Source: Pelagihabitans pacificus (GTDB lineage: Bacteria > Bacteroidota > Bacteroidia > Flavobacteriales > Flavobacteriaceae). From it: DNA of 64,000 nucleotides. Both the position numbers and the translations under genes were made by a program. Below are positions 44,534 through 54,113 of this stretch, one piece after another. Positions within the stretch are counted from its first letter, which is position 1; each line of letters starts with the position of its first letter. A model generated the notes under the pieces. That model was not told the origin of the DNA, searched no databases, and was given only the letters and a program-made list of their open reading frames with translations. Location: NCBI RefSeq assembly GCF_009371985.2, contig NZ_VIKU02000007.1, forward strand, positions 91,930-155,929, read 5' to 3'.

Positions 44534-45394
44534 ATGACACACGAAAAAACTACCCATCCGCTAAACGGCTATTTGATGTTGCTGTTTTGCCTGATACTAC
44601 TTATCGGAGGCACCGTTTTTCTTATCAGGACCCAAGAACTTCTTTGGGGCTTGGCCTTGTTCGTAGGCATCTTGATGTTACCGGGCTTCGTGTTGGTCAA
44701 CCCGAATAGCTCCCGGGTACTGCTGCTATTCGGAAAATATGTGGGTACCATCAAGAAAAATGGTCTTTTTTGGGTGAATCCGTTTTATACCAAAAAGAAA
44801 ATATCGCTACGGGCCAGTAATTTCGACAGTGAACGCCTCAAGGTAAACGACAAATTGGGCAACCCCGTGATGATCAGTACCATCTTGGTATGGCGCGTTA
44901 CGGACACCTACAAGGCGACTTTTGATGTCGACGATTATCAAAACTTCGTTCGGGTGCAGACCGATGCCGCCGTTCGAAAATTGGCCAGCATGTATCCCTA
45001 TGACAACTTTGCCGACGAGGGGCTCGACGAGGACATCACGCTACGCTCGAGTGTCAATGAGGTAAGCGAGGCCTTGGAAAAAGAAATCCAGGAACGTTTG
45101 GCCATGGCGGGAATCGAGGTATTGGAGGCACGTATCGGATACTTGGCATACGCCCAGGAAATTGCCAATGCCATGCTCAAACGACAACAGGCAACGGCTA
45201 TTGTCGCGGCCCGTCATAAAATTGTCGAAGGGGCGGTCAGTATGGTCGAGATGGCGCTGGACGAGCTGGGCAAGAACGAAATCGTACATCTTGATGAGGA
45301 ACGAAAGGCGGCCATGGTCAGTAATTTGATGGTGGTGCTCTGTTCCGATAAAGACGCTGCCCCAATCGTAAACGCTGGAACCTTAAACCATTGA
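44534..45394 (+). CDS. SPFH/band 7 domain protein
   Basis: 286 residues. Two N-terminal hydrophobic segments (~12-56) anchor it in the membrane, followed by an SPFH/prohibitin-homology domain (PNSSRVLLLFGKYVGTIKKNG, KVNDKLGNPVMISTILVWRV, RMDAA-like VRVQTDAAVRKLA) and a C-terminal helical stretch ending in AAPIVNAGTLNH. SPFH proteins oligomerise into membrane microdomain scaffolds. The first of four same-strand genes with an Arc-like regulator at the end. Confidence 0.92.
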   Translation: MTHEKTTHPLNGYLMLLFCLILLIGGTVFLIRTQELLWGLALFVGILMLPGFVLVNPNSSRVLLLFGKYVGTIKKNGLFWVNPFYTKKKISLRASNFDSERLKVNDKLGNPVMISTILVWRVTDTYKATFDVDDYQNFVRVQTDAAVRKLASMYPYDNFADEGLDEDITLRSSVNEVSEALEKEIQERLAMAGIEVLEARIGYLAYAQEIANAMLKRQQATAIVAARHKIVEGAVSMVEMALDELGKNEIVHLDEERKAAMVSNLMVVLCSDKDAAPIVNAGTLNH

Positions 45395-45547
45395 TGGCAT
45401 CCGCTAGGTTTTTAACAAATAAACCTTACCTATAGGTACAGGGAAACAAGGGCATTCAATTGGAATTGAATCACGGGAACAAACTCTTGATGGGCACCCA
45501 GAGGGAAAAAGAAGCCCAAATAGTCATTAACCGATATCATAAACAGT

Positions 45548-45718
45548 ATGAAAGAATATAAAATCATCAAGCAAAAAACAAAGGTGTTCGGGGACAACGA
45601 CGCCACTTTTGAAAAAGAATTGAACGACTACGCGCGACTAGGCTGGCAGGTGACCAGTGCGGTCATGCCCTCGCATAGCACTGCGATGAAAGTCATCCTC
45701 GAGCGTACGAAAAACTAA
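45548..45718 (+). CDS. DUF4177-like small protein
   Basis: 56 residues (MKEYKIIKQKTKVFGDNDAT and onward), with the core FEKELNDYARLGWQVTSAV typical of DUF4177 / tryptophan-containing small proteins. No function is established. Sits between the SPFH and hydrolase genes; stop is a few bases from the next start. Confidence 0.75.
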   Translation: MKEYKIIKQKTKVFGDNDATFEKELNDYARLGWQVTSAVMPSHSTAMKVILERTKN

Positions 45719-45722
45719 TGTT

Positions 45723-46649
45723 TTGAACAAACGCCTATTACTTTTCGTATTCCTACCGATTGCCGTATTGGCGCAGCAAGCGGTGACCGAGAAACTGGAT
45801 TTGAAAAATGGGGATATTGCCATTCCCGGAACGCTCTCCTATATCGACTCCCCGGAAAAACAACCCTTGGCAATCTTTGTACACGGTTCGGGAACAATCG
45901 ATCGGGACGGTAACGCGCCCAACTTTCCCGGAAATGCCAACTATCTGAGAACCTTGGCCGACAGTTTGAACGTCAGGGGCATTGCTTTCTACCGTTATGA
46001 TAAAAGAAGCGCCACCGTTTCAAATTTGGAAAAAATGGCCGACGATACAATCGATGATTTGGTGGCCGATGTAAGAATCGCCATCAATCATTTTAAGAAC
46101 GACGCCCGATTTTCGTCCATCACGCTCATTGGACATAGCCAGGGATCCCTGGTCGCCATGTTGGCAATTGATGGGTCCGTCTCAAAATACGTTTCCCTAG
46201 CGGGAGCCGGTCAAAGCATTGACCACATCCTCGTGGAGCAGCTGGGCCGGCAACAAGAGGACATGGGAAAAACGGCCCGCCGGTACTTCGACGAATTACG
46301 ACAAACCGACACCATTTTGGAGGTGAATCCGTTTTTGCAGGTTATTTTTGCCCCGAGGAACCAAAAATTCCTTAAACATTGGATGATGATCGACCCGACG
46401 GAGGAAATTGCCAAAGTCACCATCCCCATACTCATCGTTAATGGAGATGCCGATATGCAAGTGGAGGTCACCGATGCCGAGAAGCTGCATGCGGCCGCGC
46501 CAGGTTCCCGATTACAGATCATCCCCAAAATGAACCACGTATTGAAAAAGGTCAACACAATTTCAGGGAATATGGAATCGTATTCGGATGAAAAGTTTCC
46601 TTTATCCGTTTTGCTTGTTGAGACCCTTGAAGAATTTATTAAATCCTGA
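45723..46649 (+). CDS. Secreted alpha/beta hydrolase
   Basis: 308 residues starting at TTG 45723; no ATG fits the signal peptide (MNKRLLLFVFLPIAVLA). The fold signature is clear: AIFVHGSGTIDRDGN (oxyanion loop), nucleophile elbow GHSQGSLVAM, an acidic residue in LIVNGDADMQVEV, and a final MNHVLKKV histidine. Similar to dienelactone-hydrolase-like or serine aminopeptidase proteins. Probably periplasmic; substrate unknown. Confidence 0.88.
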   Translation: MNKRLLLFVFLPIAVLAQQAVTEKLDLKNGDIAIPGTLSYIDSPEKQPLAIFVHGSGTIDRDGNAPNFPGNANYLRTLADSLNVRGIAFYRYDKRSATVSNLEKMADDTIDDLVADVRIAINHFKNDARFSSITLIGHSQGSLVAMLAIDGSVSKYVSLAGAGQSIDHILVEQLGRQQEDMGKTARRYFDELRQTDTILEVNPFLQVIFAPRNQKFLKHWMMIDPTEEIAKVTIPILIVNGDADMQVEVTDAEKLHAAAPGSRLQIIPKMNHVLKKVNTISGNMESYSDEKFPLSVLLVETLEEFIKS

Positions 46650-46651
46650 TC

Positions 46652-46870
46652 ATGGCCAAGAAAAAGGCATTCGCATTGCGGTTGAACGAAGATATGTTGA
46701 AAGCGATTGAAAAGTGGGCTGCGGACGAATTTCGAAGCACCAACGGCCAAATAGAATATATGTTGATGAAAAGTCTGAAGGATGCCAAGCGAGCACCTAA
46801 AAAGAAGTCGGGGGATTAACCAAAATTGGGATTTCCTTAACGCTTAAAAAACTTAAATTTGTGGCTTAGC
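46652..46870 (+). CDS. Arc-like ribbon-helix-helix DNA-binding protein
   Basis: 72 residues. The first ~45 (KAFALRLNEDMLKAIEKWAA, then STNGQIEYMLMKSLKDAK) match the Arc/RHH pattern: a beta strand with basic and polar contacts, then two helices. Starts 2 bp after the hydrolase stop. An A6 run near 46799-46804 puts the tail in a different frame from KKKSGD-stop, which would end at 46820 in the other frame; the present reading gives a hydrophobic tail KEVGGLTKIGISLTL. Likely regulator of this cluster, via the 11-bp repeats at 44491. Confidence 0.8.
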
Positions 46871-46883
46871 TAATTCCAAACCA

Positions 46884-49088
46884 ATGACCAAAACGCTTTG
46901 CGTTCTTTCGATTTTCGTATCCCTTGCCGTTTTTAGCCAAACCCCGACAAAGTCTTTTCAGGTAAAGTACGTGACCGATATCCTTAAGGTAGACGGACTC
47001 TTGGACGACCCGGCTTGGGAAACCGCCGACAGTGCGAGGGATTTTCAACAATACTTTCCTTCGGACTCTATCTTGGCAGAACAACCCACGGATATCAAGA
47101 TGGTCTATAACAGTACCACCCTCTATATCGGAATCACCGTAAAATCAGTAGGGAACGACTGGGTCATCTCCTCCCTGCAACGTGATTTCAGGGCAGGCAG
47201 CAGCGACAACATCAGTCTATTGTTCGACACCTTCAACGATGGTACCAACGCCTTTTTATTCGGTATCAATCCCTACGGGGTACGGCGTGAGGCACTCATT
47301 TCAAATGGCGGACAGGACCTACGGGGTTTTACCACCTCATGGGACGTGAAATGGAAAGGAGAGGCGCAAATCTTCGATGGCTACTATACGGCGGAGCTGG
47401 CTATTCCCCTAACCTCCTTCAAGTTCAAGGAGGGAGAAACCAAATGGCGTTTTCAAAGTTATCGTTTTGACCAGCAGACCAATGAACGAAGTGTCTGGTT
47501 CAAGGTGCCCCAAAACCAACTCATCTTCAGTTTGGCCTTTATGGGCGATATGGTTTTCGAAAAGCCCTTGGGCCGATCTAGGACCCCTTTGGCACTGATT
47601 CCCTATATCAATGCCATTACCGAGAACGATTTTGAGACCGATGTGGGTAATACGAATTTAAAGGTAGGGGGCGACGCCAAGGTTGCCATCGGAAACGGAA
47701 TGAATTTGGACGTGACCATCAATCCGGATTTTTCCAATGTGGAAGTCGATGATATTATTACCAACCTCACCCGATTCGAAATCGGACTTCCCGAAAGAAG
47801 ACAATTCTTTATCGACAACAGTGACCTTTTCGGAAGTTTTGGGGGGAGTCGTGATGCGAACCCCTTTTTCTCAAGACGTATCGGTATCGCTCAGGATACT
47901 GCAGGGAATTCCATCGAAAATCGAATTTTAGGAGGGGTACGTTTGAGTGGAAAATTGAATGAAAATTGGCGTTTGGGGTTTTTGAGCATTCAGACCGATG
48001 AGGATCTGGATAACGACATCGCCTCGAACAACAATACGATGTTGGCCATTCAAAAAAAGGTATTTGCCCGTTCGAATATCAGTATGTTCTTCATCAACAG
48101 GCAATCGTTCAAAGACTACGATTTTATCGAACGGGAAGATGAGTACAATCGGGTCGTGGGGGTCGATTATAATTTGGCGTCCGCCGATAACCGTTGGTTA
48201 GGCAAGTTTTACACCCATAAATCGATCCAGCCCGATGACAATGAGGGTAACTTTTCTACCGGGGCGTTTATCGGTCGAAATTCGCGCTATCTCAACTTTT
48301 TTACCGATTGGGTCTATATCGACGATGACTACCGATCCGACCTGGGATTCATTCGACGTACCGACATCATAAAGGCCGCTACCTCGCTAGAAGGTGTCAT
48401 TTGGCCCAAAAGTAAGCGCATCAACAATATTGCACTGCAGCTTTTCCCGATCATCACCTGGCGGCCTACCCTTGACTATCTCAAGACCGACCATGACATC
48501 CAAGTATCGGCATCCATCGAAATGCAAGATCAATCGGAATTTGGGATAGGCTTTTCGAATACCTTTACCTACCTGGCCGAAGAAGACGATGATTTCAATC
48601 CTACGGGTGATGATGATGCCCCACCCTTGCCCAACCTTCAGGGCTATCATTACAACACGGTCAGTGCTGCTTACCAATCGAATCGGGCCCAGGTGTTCTC
48701 ATACAGTGCCGAGTCGACGATTGGTCGCTTTTTTAACGGGAACCGTTTTTCGGTAGAGGCACAGATGGCGCTTCGCATTCAACCCAAGGCACTGATATCA
48801 ATGCAATTGAACTACGACAGAATAGCATTGCCCGACCCTTTTTCAAGTGCCGATCTCTGGTTGATAAGTCCACGGGTAGAACTCACCTTCAGTAAATCGG
48901 TTTTCTGGACCACTTTGTTCCAATACAGCAACCAACGGGACAATTTAGGCATCAATTCGCGTTTGCAATGGCGTTTTGCGCCGCTGTCGGATCTTTTTAT
49001 CGTATACAACGACAACTATTCCGTGAATCAATTCGCCCCGCGATTCCGATCGATCAATTTAAAGCTTACCTATTGGTTGAATATTTGA
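46884..49088 (+). CDS. DUF5916 beta-barrel family protein
   Basis: 734 residues. Signal peptide, a carbohydrate-binding-like N-terminal domain (LDDPAWETADSARDFQQYFP, VYNSTTLYIGITVKS, ~25-230), then a DUF5916 region with repeated amphipathic strands ending in an aromatic residue pattern like outer membrane barrels (FRSINLKLTYWLNI). Probably an outer membrane protein; function unknown. Confidence 0.85.
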   Translation: MTKTLCVLSIFVSLAVFSQTPTKSFQVKYVTDILKVDGLLDDPAWETADSARDFQQYFPSDSILAEQPTDIKMVYNSTTLYIGITVKSVGNDWVISSLQRDFRAGSSDNISLLFDTFNDGTNAFLFGINPYGVRREALISNGGQDLRGFTTSWDVKWKGEAQIFDGYYTAELAIPLTSFKFKEGETKWRFQSYRFDQQTNERSVWFKVPQNQLIFSLAFMGDMVFEKPLGRSRTPLALIPYINAITENDFETDVGNTNLKVGGDAKVAIGNGMNLDVTINPDFSNVEVDDIITNLTRFEIGLPERRQFFIDNSDLFGSFGGSRDANPFFSRRIGIAQDTAGNSIENRILGGVRLSGKLNENWRLGFLSIQTDEDLDNDIASNNNTMLAIQKKVFARSNISMFFINRQSFKDYDFIEREDEYNRVVGVDYNLASADNRWLGKFYTHKSIQPDDNEGNFSTGAFIGRNSRYLNFFTDWVYIDDDYRSDLGFIRRTDIIKAATSLEGVIWPKSKRINNIALQLFPIITWRPTLDYLKTDHDIQVSASIEMQDQSEFGIGFSNTFTYLAEEDDDFNPTGDDDAPPLPNLQGYHYNTVSAAYQSNRAQVFSYSAESTIGRFFNGNRFSVEAQMALRIQPKALISMQLNYDRIALPDPFSSADLWLISPRVELTFSKSVFWTTLFQYSNQRDNLGINSRLQWRFAPLSDLFIVYNDNYSVNQFAPRFRSINLKLTYWLNI

Positions 49089-49123
49089 ACAAACCTAAAT
49101 ACAAAGAAACAATACCTCTTCCC

Positions 49124-49921
49124 TTGCGATATAAAATTCTCTGTTCCGATCTGGATGGTACGCTACTTGCTACCAAAAGCGACGTATCTGCCTTCGCCAT
49201 TTCGGAGATTCGGCGTATCAAGGGCCGGATGCGGATTATCCTAGTTTCCGCCCGAATGCCTAAGGCAATGCGCTACATCCAACAGGATTTGGGCATCACA
49301 AAGGAACCATTGATTTGCTACAACGGTGCCTACATCCTCCATCAAACCAGGGAGCTGGCCTCGGTGGAAATTGGATTGGAACACCTCCTAAAAATTGATG
49401 AACTGGCTTATACCCTGAAAATTGATATGGGGTTATATCACAAAGACGAATGGTACGTACCCAAAAATTCGGAACGGGTTCAAAAAGAGATACGGTATAC
49501 GAAATCGGCCCCAGTTTTCAAAAATATCCAAGCTACCCTGTCCGATTGGTCACGACGGGACATAGGAGCCCACAAAGTGATGCTGATGGGTACCAAAGAC
49601 AGTTCCGACACCATCTTTACACAATTGGAGGCGTCGTTAGGAGACCATCTACATTTGTACCGATCTAATGATACCCTGATAGAAATCGTTCCCCGATCGG
49701 TCTCCAAACGCTCGGCCATTGAATTCTTGCTGCGGAGCGACGAATCGCTGTCTGAGGTCATTGCCTTTGGAGACAATTACAATGACATCGAAATGCTTCA
49801 AGCGGTCGGTTGTGGGGTCGCCGTCGAAAATGCGCGGGAGGAGGTGAAACAGGTTGCACAACGCCTTACCGCCAGGAACACCGAGGATGGTGTAGCCCAC
49901 TTTATCAAAACCCACCTCTAA
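49124..49921 (+). CDS. HAD-superfamily hydrolase, Cof type
   Basis: 265 residues from TTG 49124, which gives the usual Cof start (RYKILCSDLDGTLLATKSDV); TTG 49085, overlapping the previous stop codon, is an alternative. HAD motif I DLDGTLL, motif II VSARMPK, motif III Lys in KRSAIEFLL, motif IV FGDNYNDIEML. Sugar-phosphate or flavin phosphatase activities are typical. Probably co-transcribed with the DUF5916 gene. Confidence 0.9.
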   Translation: MRYKILCSDLDGTLLATKSDVSAFAISEIRRIKGRMRIILVSARMPKAMRYIQQDLGITKEPLICYNGAYILHQTRELASVEIGLEHLLKIDELAYTLKIDMGLYHKDEWYVPKNSERVQKEIRYTKSAPVFKNIQATLSDWSRRDIGAHKVMLMGTKDSSDTIFTQLEASLGDHLHLYRSNDTLIEIVPRSVSKRSAIEFLLRSDESLSEVIAFGDNYNDIEMLQAVGCGVAVENAREEVKQVAQRLTARNTEDGVAHFIKTHL

Positions 49922-49970
49922 GGATACCACAGGTTTACCTATATTTGAAAAGTACACAACCTCACTTTTC

Positions 49971-51284
49971 ATGGAAGAAAACCTGACCGCTCCTTTAATT
50001 ACCGATGATACCGTTGTTTTTGGTTTGTTGGCCCTTTGTTTGGGCTTTGTTTTTTACACCTCCTCCATCAAAAAGGGATTTTGGCAGAAATTCTATTCGG
50101 TCGTGCCCGGAATCCTGATATGTTATCTTTTACCGGGAATTCTCACCTCTATCGGCTTGATCGCCCCGGAATGGAAAACACTCAGTGACACGGGCGAAAT
50201 CATCGAGCACAAATCAAACCTATATTATGTGGCCAGTAGGTATTTACTCCCTGCGGCACTGGTGTTAATGACGTTGAGTATCGACCTAAAGGCGGTTATC
50301 AATTTGGGTTCCAAGGCATTGGTCATGTTTTTGACCGGTACGGCCGGTATCATTATCGGGGGACCCATTGCAATTTTAATAGTTTCCATCTTCTCCCCGG
50401 AAACGGTTGGCGGCAATGATTTCGATGCCGTTTGGCGTGGACTTTCGACCATTGCCGGCAGTTGGATCGGGGGTGGGGCCAATCAGGCTGCCATGTTCGA
50501 GATTTTTCAGTACAATCCCGATAAGTTCGGTCAGATGGTGTTGGTCGATGTAATCGGGGCCAACATCTGGATGGCCATTTTACTTCTGGGCGTCGGAAGA
50601 ACCCAGCGGATCGACCGTTGGCTAAAGGCAGATACTTCGGCCATTGAAAGCCTCAAGATTACTGTCACCCGATTTGCCGAAAAGATTACGCGTGTCCCCA
50701 CCTTACAGGACTATATGATCATGCTTTTTCTGGCCTTTACGGCGGTGGGAATCGCCCACTTCTTTGGGAACTATTTGAGTAGCTACCTAGTGGTCACCTT
50801 TGAGGCCGTGGCGAATCCGAAGAGCTTTTTGTCGTTTGTGGGGTCCGCCTTCTTTTGGATGGTCGTCATCGCTACACTCATTGGTATCATGATATCGTTT
50901 ACTAAGGCTAAGAATTATGAAGGGGCCGGAGCTAGCAAGATCGGGGGTATGTTCATCTATGTGCTAGTAGCAACCATCGGCATGCAAATCGATTTGACAA
51001 AAATTCTCGAAAATCCTGGGCTATTGGCAGTGGGACTCATCTGGATCGCCATCCATGCCGGGTTGCTTATTTTGGTCGCCAAATTGATCAAAGCGCCTTT
51101 CTTTTTCTTAGCGGTGGGGAGCCAGGCGAATGTCGGTGGGGCTGCCTCCGCACCGGTAGTGGCAGCGGAGTTTCACCCTTCCCTGGCCTCCGTGGGAGTG
51201 CTGTTGGCCGTATTGGGCTATGTGGTAGGAACCGGCGGGGCACTGCTCTGCGCCTATCTAATGGAGGTGGCGTCAAATTTTTAG
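49971..51284 (+). CDS. DUF819 family membrane protein
   Basis: 437 residues with about 11-12 hydrophobic segments. DUF819 hallmarks: GLSTIAGSWIGGGANQAAM and GSQANVGGAASAPVVAAEFHP, two Gly/Asn/Gln-rich loops typical of inverted-repeat transporters. Predicted inner-membrane transporter; substrate unknown. Follows the HAD gene by ~50 bp on the same strand. Confidence 0.9.
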   Translation: MEENLTAPLITDDTVVFGLLALCLGFVFYTSSIKKGFWQKFYSVVPGILICYLLPGILTSIGLIAPEWKTLSDTGEIIEHKSNLYYVASRYLLPAALVLMTLSIDLKAVINLGSKALVMFLTGTAGIIIGGPIAILIVSIFSPETVGGNDFDAVWRGLSTIAGSWIGGGANQAAMFEIFQYNPDKFGQMVLVDVIGANIWMAILLLGVGRTQRIDRWLKADTSAIESLKITVTRFAEKITRVPTLQDYMIMLFLAFTAVGIAHFFGNYLSSYLVVTFEAVANPKSFLSFVGSAFFWMVVIATLIGIMISFTKAKNYEGAGASKIGGMFIYVLVATIGMQIDLTKILENPGLLAVGLIWIAIHAGLLILVAKLIKAPFFFLAVGSQANVGGAASAPVVAAEFHPSLASVGVLLAVLGYVVGTGGALLCAYLMEVASNF

Positions 51285-51545
51285 CCTATGGTTGACGAAA
51301 ACCGCTTTTAAAAGCCCGGCTACCAGTGTGAACGAAATCGAGTACATTCTTTTGTATTAGGTCACTTTTTTCCTTTGATAAATCTAGCTCCGTATCCCAT
51401 AGTTTGGGAGGCTAACTACTTTTAGCAAATACCTTCGATGGGGATTTACATATGGAGGGTACTGACAACGAACCTATGCAAAACCGTAAACAAGCTTGGT
51501 ACAAAACAAATAATTTCCGCATCTTTGCCCCACCAAAAAACAACA

Positions 51546-52241
51546 ATGAAACGTATTCTTTTTTCAATCGCGACAGCCCTATTATTTTTCGCCTGTGGCG
51601 ATGGCATTACCGAAAATACCATGATTGTTTCCGGACAGGTAAAAGGGCTTAAAAAAGGGACCCTGTACCTACAACATATCCCGGATTCCAGCCTGGTCGT
51701 GGTCGATTCATTGCAGATTGAGGGCGATGGTCATTTTTCCTTCCAGACCGAATTGGAAAGTCCGGAAATCTTTTACCTCTACCTCAGCAAAAAGGACAAT
51801 AACGATATCAACGATCGGATTAGCTTTTTCGGTGAACCGGGCGCCATTACCATCAACACCAAATGGAATACCTTCGATACCGGTGCCGTCGTGGAAGGTT
51901 CCGAATCACATAAAAAATGGGAGGAATACCGCAAAATCATGTCCCAGTTCAACAAAAGAAACCTGGAGATTCTCCAAAGTTCCATGAACCAGGAAAGCCC
52001 ATTGGATACATTACAATTGGACTCCCTACAACGCATTAGCGACAAAAATGCAAAACGTGGCTATGCCTATGCCATTAACTTTGCCTTGAACAATAAAGAT
52101 TCTTACGTGGCCCCCTATATTGCGGTGCATGAGGTAGCGGATGCCAATCCGAAATATTTGGATTCTATCAGTAATGCCCTGACACCGGAGGTGGCCGATT
52201 CAAAATATGGTCGGGAGCTGAAAGAGCTTTTGAAACAATAA
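51546..52241 (+). CDS. DUF4369 domain lipoprotein
   Basis: 231 residues from ATG 51546; the frame is open further upstream, but this start gives the lipobox MKRILFSIATALLFFACGDG. DUF4369 occupies ~25-130 (VSGQVKGLKKGTLYLQHI, DSLQIEGDGHFSFQTEL, FFGEPGAITINTKW), the domain usually placed before thioredoxin-like domains, which is missing here. A helical C-terminus follows. Function unknown. Confidence 0.88.
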   Translation: MKRILFSIATALLFFACGDGITENTMIVSGQVKGLKKGTLYLQHIPDSSLVVVDSLQIEGDGHFSFQTELESPEIFYLYLSKKDNNDINDRISFFGEPGAITINTKWNTFDTGAVVEGSESHKKWEEYRKIMSQFNKRNLEILQSSMNQESPLDTLQLDSLQRISDKNAKRGYAYAINFALNNKDSYVAPYIAVHEVADANPKYLDSISNALTPEVADSKYGRELKELLKQ

Positions 52242-52249
52242 ATCGATAA

Positions 52250-52281
52250 AAAAAGACCCTGATTTTCATCGGGGTCTTTTT
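52250..52281. terminator. Bidirectional terminator
   Basis: Stem AAAAAGACCCTGAT / ATCGGGGTCTTTTT (with one G-T pair) and loop TTTC, between two convergent genes. Confidence 0.88.
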
Positions 52282-52299
52282 AAAGAGCGCAATAATGAA

Positions 52300-52569
52300 T
52301 TAGCCTAACTTATTGATTTCTTCTACCAGGTCCTTTGCCTTTGTCTCCAATTCAGCGCGGACGGCCTGTAGGTGTTTCTTTCGATTCTGCACTTCCCTGT
52401 CGTTAATCTTCGCTATCAAATCGTCGAAGGTTTCGATGGCGCTATCGATAATCTTGGACCCTTCTTTGGAATCTTGTTTGCCATTGGCCGCCTCTACGAT
52501 ATAGACCGCCTCGATAATATCGCCCAAAACGTTATTGACATCTTTTTTTAAGTCTCTTATACTTGCCAT
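52300..52569 (-). CDS. Small helical conserved hypothetical protein
   Basis: 89 residues (MASIRDLKKDVNNVLGDIIE and onward), all helical and highly charged, with a probable coiled coil at the C-terminus. I recognise the pattern as conserved in Flavobacteriia without a function. Monocistronic. Confidence 0.75.
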   Translation of the reverse strand: MASIRDLKKDVNNVLGDIIEAVYIVEAANGKQDSKEGSKIIDSAIETFDDLIAKINDREVQNRKKHLQAVRAELETKAKDLVEEINKLG

Positions 52570-52690
52570 TTCGATTTATTTTGGGCAAAAATAGTCTTTT
52601 CGATTTCCTTCTTCAAGGGATTTGTATTTTTCTTATGGATTCGCATAGAAACCGATGCATTCAATTCTTTACCGAAGTGAAAATGATATT

Positions 52691-53659
52691 TTATATCGTG
52701 ACCTCCAGAAGCTTGGCACCTTTCGTTTTCAGGGTAATAGCATCTGTACAGGCCGCCACCAAAACGGTCTCCCCTTTGTGAACCGGGGCCGAACCGTATT
52801 CGTTCTCAATGGTAACCTCCCCTGAGACACATAGGTAAATCGTGAAGGAATCCCTATTGGAAACATCTTGCTTAAAATCGTGGGTGAGGTCTAGATATTT
52901 GGTGTTGAAGTAGGGACATTCGACCATATTATTCACCATATCCTTTTGACTGCCATAAGGTATCTTGAAATCGTCTTTCTTTTCATAGTCGATCGCGTCG
53001 AGTGCCAAATCGGTGTGTAACTCCCTGAGGTTGCCATTTTTGTCCTTGCGATTGAAATCAAATACCCGGTAGGTGATATCCGAGGTCTGTTGTATCTCTG
53101 CCAGCAGTACCCCGGCACCAATCGCATGAATCTTGCCTGTATTGATAAAGAAGGTGTCTCCCTCCTCTACCTCCTCATAATTCATTAAATCGAGCAACTT
53201 GTTTTCGGCTAGGCTTTGGGTATATTCCCTTTTGGTGACATCCCTATTGAACCCAACAATTAAGTTCGCTCCCGGATCGGCATCCATGATATACCACATT
53301 TCGGTCTTTCCAAACGAATCGTGTCGTTCTTTTGCCAGCGCATCGTCTGGATGCAACTGTATCGATAGGTCTTGCCTGGCGTCAATGAATTTGATTAAAA
53401 TCGGGAAGTCGTTCCCAAAACGTTCCACAACACTCGTACCCAAAAGCGCTTCGGCATCTTCATCGATCAAGTCCTGAAGGGTCCTCCCCGAAAGTGGGCC
53501 GTTGGCCACTATCGAAACATCGCCCTTTACTGCTGAAAGCTCCCAACTTTCGCCGGTGGTGTCACTTTCTATAGGTTTATCCAACACCTCCCTAAGTTTG
53601 GTACCACCCCAGAGGCGTTCCTTTAGGATTGGTTTGAATTTTAACGGGTAAAGATTCAT
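52691..53659 (-). CDS. manA: Mannose-6-phosphate isomerase, class I
   Basis: 322 residues. Interconverts fructose-6-phosphate and mannose-6-phosphate for GDP-mannose and glycans. Cupin metal site: Gln101 and His103 in SIQLHPDDALAK, Glu120 in KTEMWYI, and a later His in NTGKIHAIGAG. LAEIQQTSDITYRVFDFNR is a type I signature. Start overlaps the bcp stop by 4 bp (ATGA), so translation is coupled. Confidence 0.94.
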   Translation of the reverse strand: MNLYPLKFKPILKERLWGGTKLREVLDKPIESDTTGESWELSAVKGDVSIVANGPLSGRTLQDLIDEDAEALLGTSVVERFGNDFPILIKFIDARQDLSIQLHPDDALAKERHDSFGKTEMWYIMDADPGANLIVGFNRDVTKREYTQSLAENKLLDLMNYEEVEEGDTFFINTGKIHAIGAGVLLAEIQQTSDITYRVFDFNRKDKNGNLRELHTDLALDAIDYEKKDDFKIPYGSQKDMVNNMVECPYFNTKYLDLTHDFKQDVSNRDSFTIYLCVSGEVTIENEYGSAPVHKGETVLVAACTDAITLKTKGAKLLEVTI

Positions 53660-54111
53660 TCACTTTGCGATTTAAGGGCCTTCAACGCCCTTCGCATATG
53701 CTCGGAAGCATTGATACTGTTGAAAACCATGATGATTTTTCCTGTTTTGTCGACGACATAGGTCTCCCGTCCGGGTAACACCAAGAGGCTATTCTCCACT
53801 TTGAACAATCTTCTCACTTTCTTGTCAGGGTCGGCCAACAGCACAAATGGCAACTCATATTTCTTGGCAAAGCTACGATGTGATTTTTCGGAATCGGAGC
53901 TGATTCCGACGACTTCCGCCCCTAGATCGGTGAAATCCTCATAACTGTCCCTGAACTGACAAGCCTCCTTGGTACATCCAGGAGTATTGTCTTTTGGATA
54001 AAAGTAAATGACCATCGCTTTCTTACCTATGAAGTCCTTGCTATGAAAGGTATTGCCGTGCTGGTCTTTTAAAGAAAATTCGGGAACGGAGCTTCCAATT
54101 TTTAGTCCCAT
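53656..54111 (-). CDS. bcp: Thioredoxin-dependent peroxiredoxin, Bcp family
   Basis: 151 residues from ATG 54111. Reduces hydroperoxides in the cytosol. Peroxidatic Cys46 and resolving Cys51 lie in DNTPGCTKEACQFRD, the atypical 2-Cys pattern. The MGLKIGSSVPEFSLKDQHG start is canonical; a longer frame upstream is out of family. Confidence 0.95.
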   Translation of the reverse strand: MGLKIGSSVPEFSLKDQHGNTFHSKDFIGKKAMVIYFYPKDNTPGCTKEACQFRDSYEDFTDLGAEVVGISSDSEKSHRSFAKKYELPFVLLADPDKKVRRLFKVENSLLVLPGRETYVVDKTGKIIMVFNSINASEHMRRALKALKSQSE

Positions 54112-54113
54112 AA

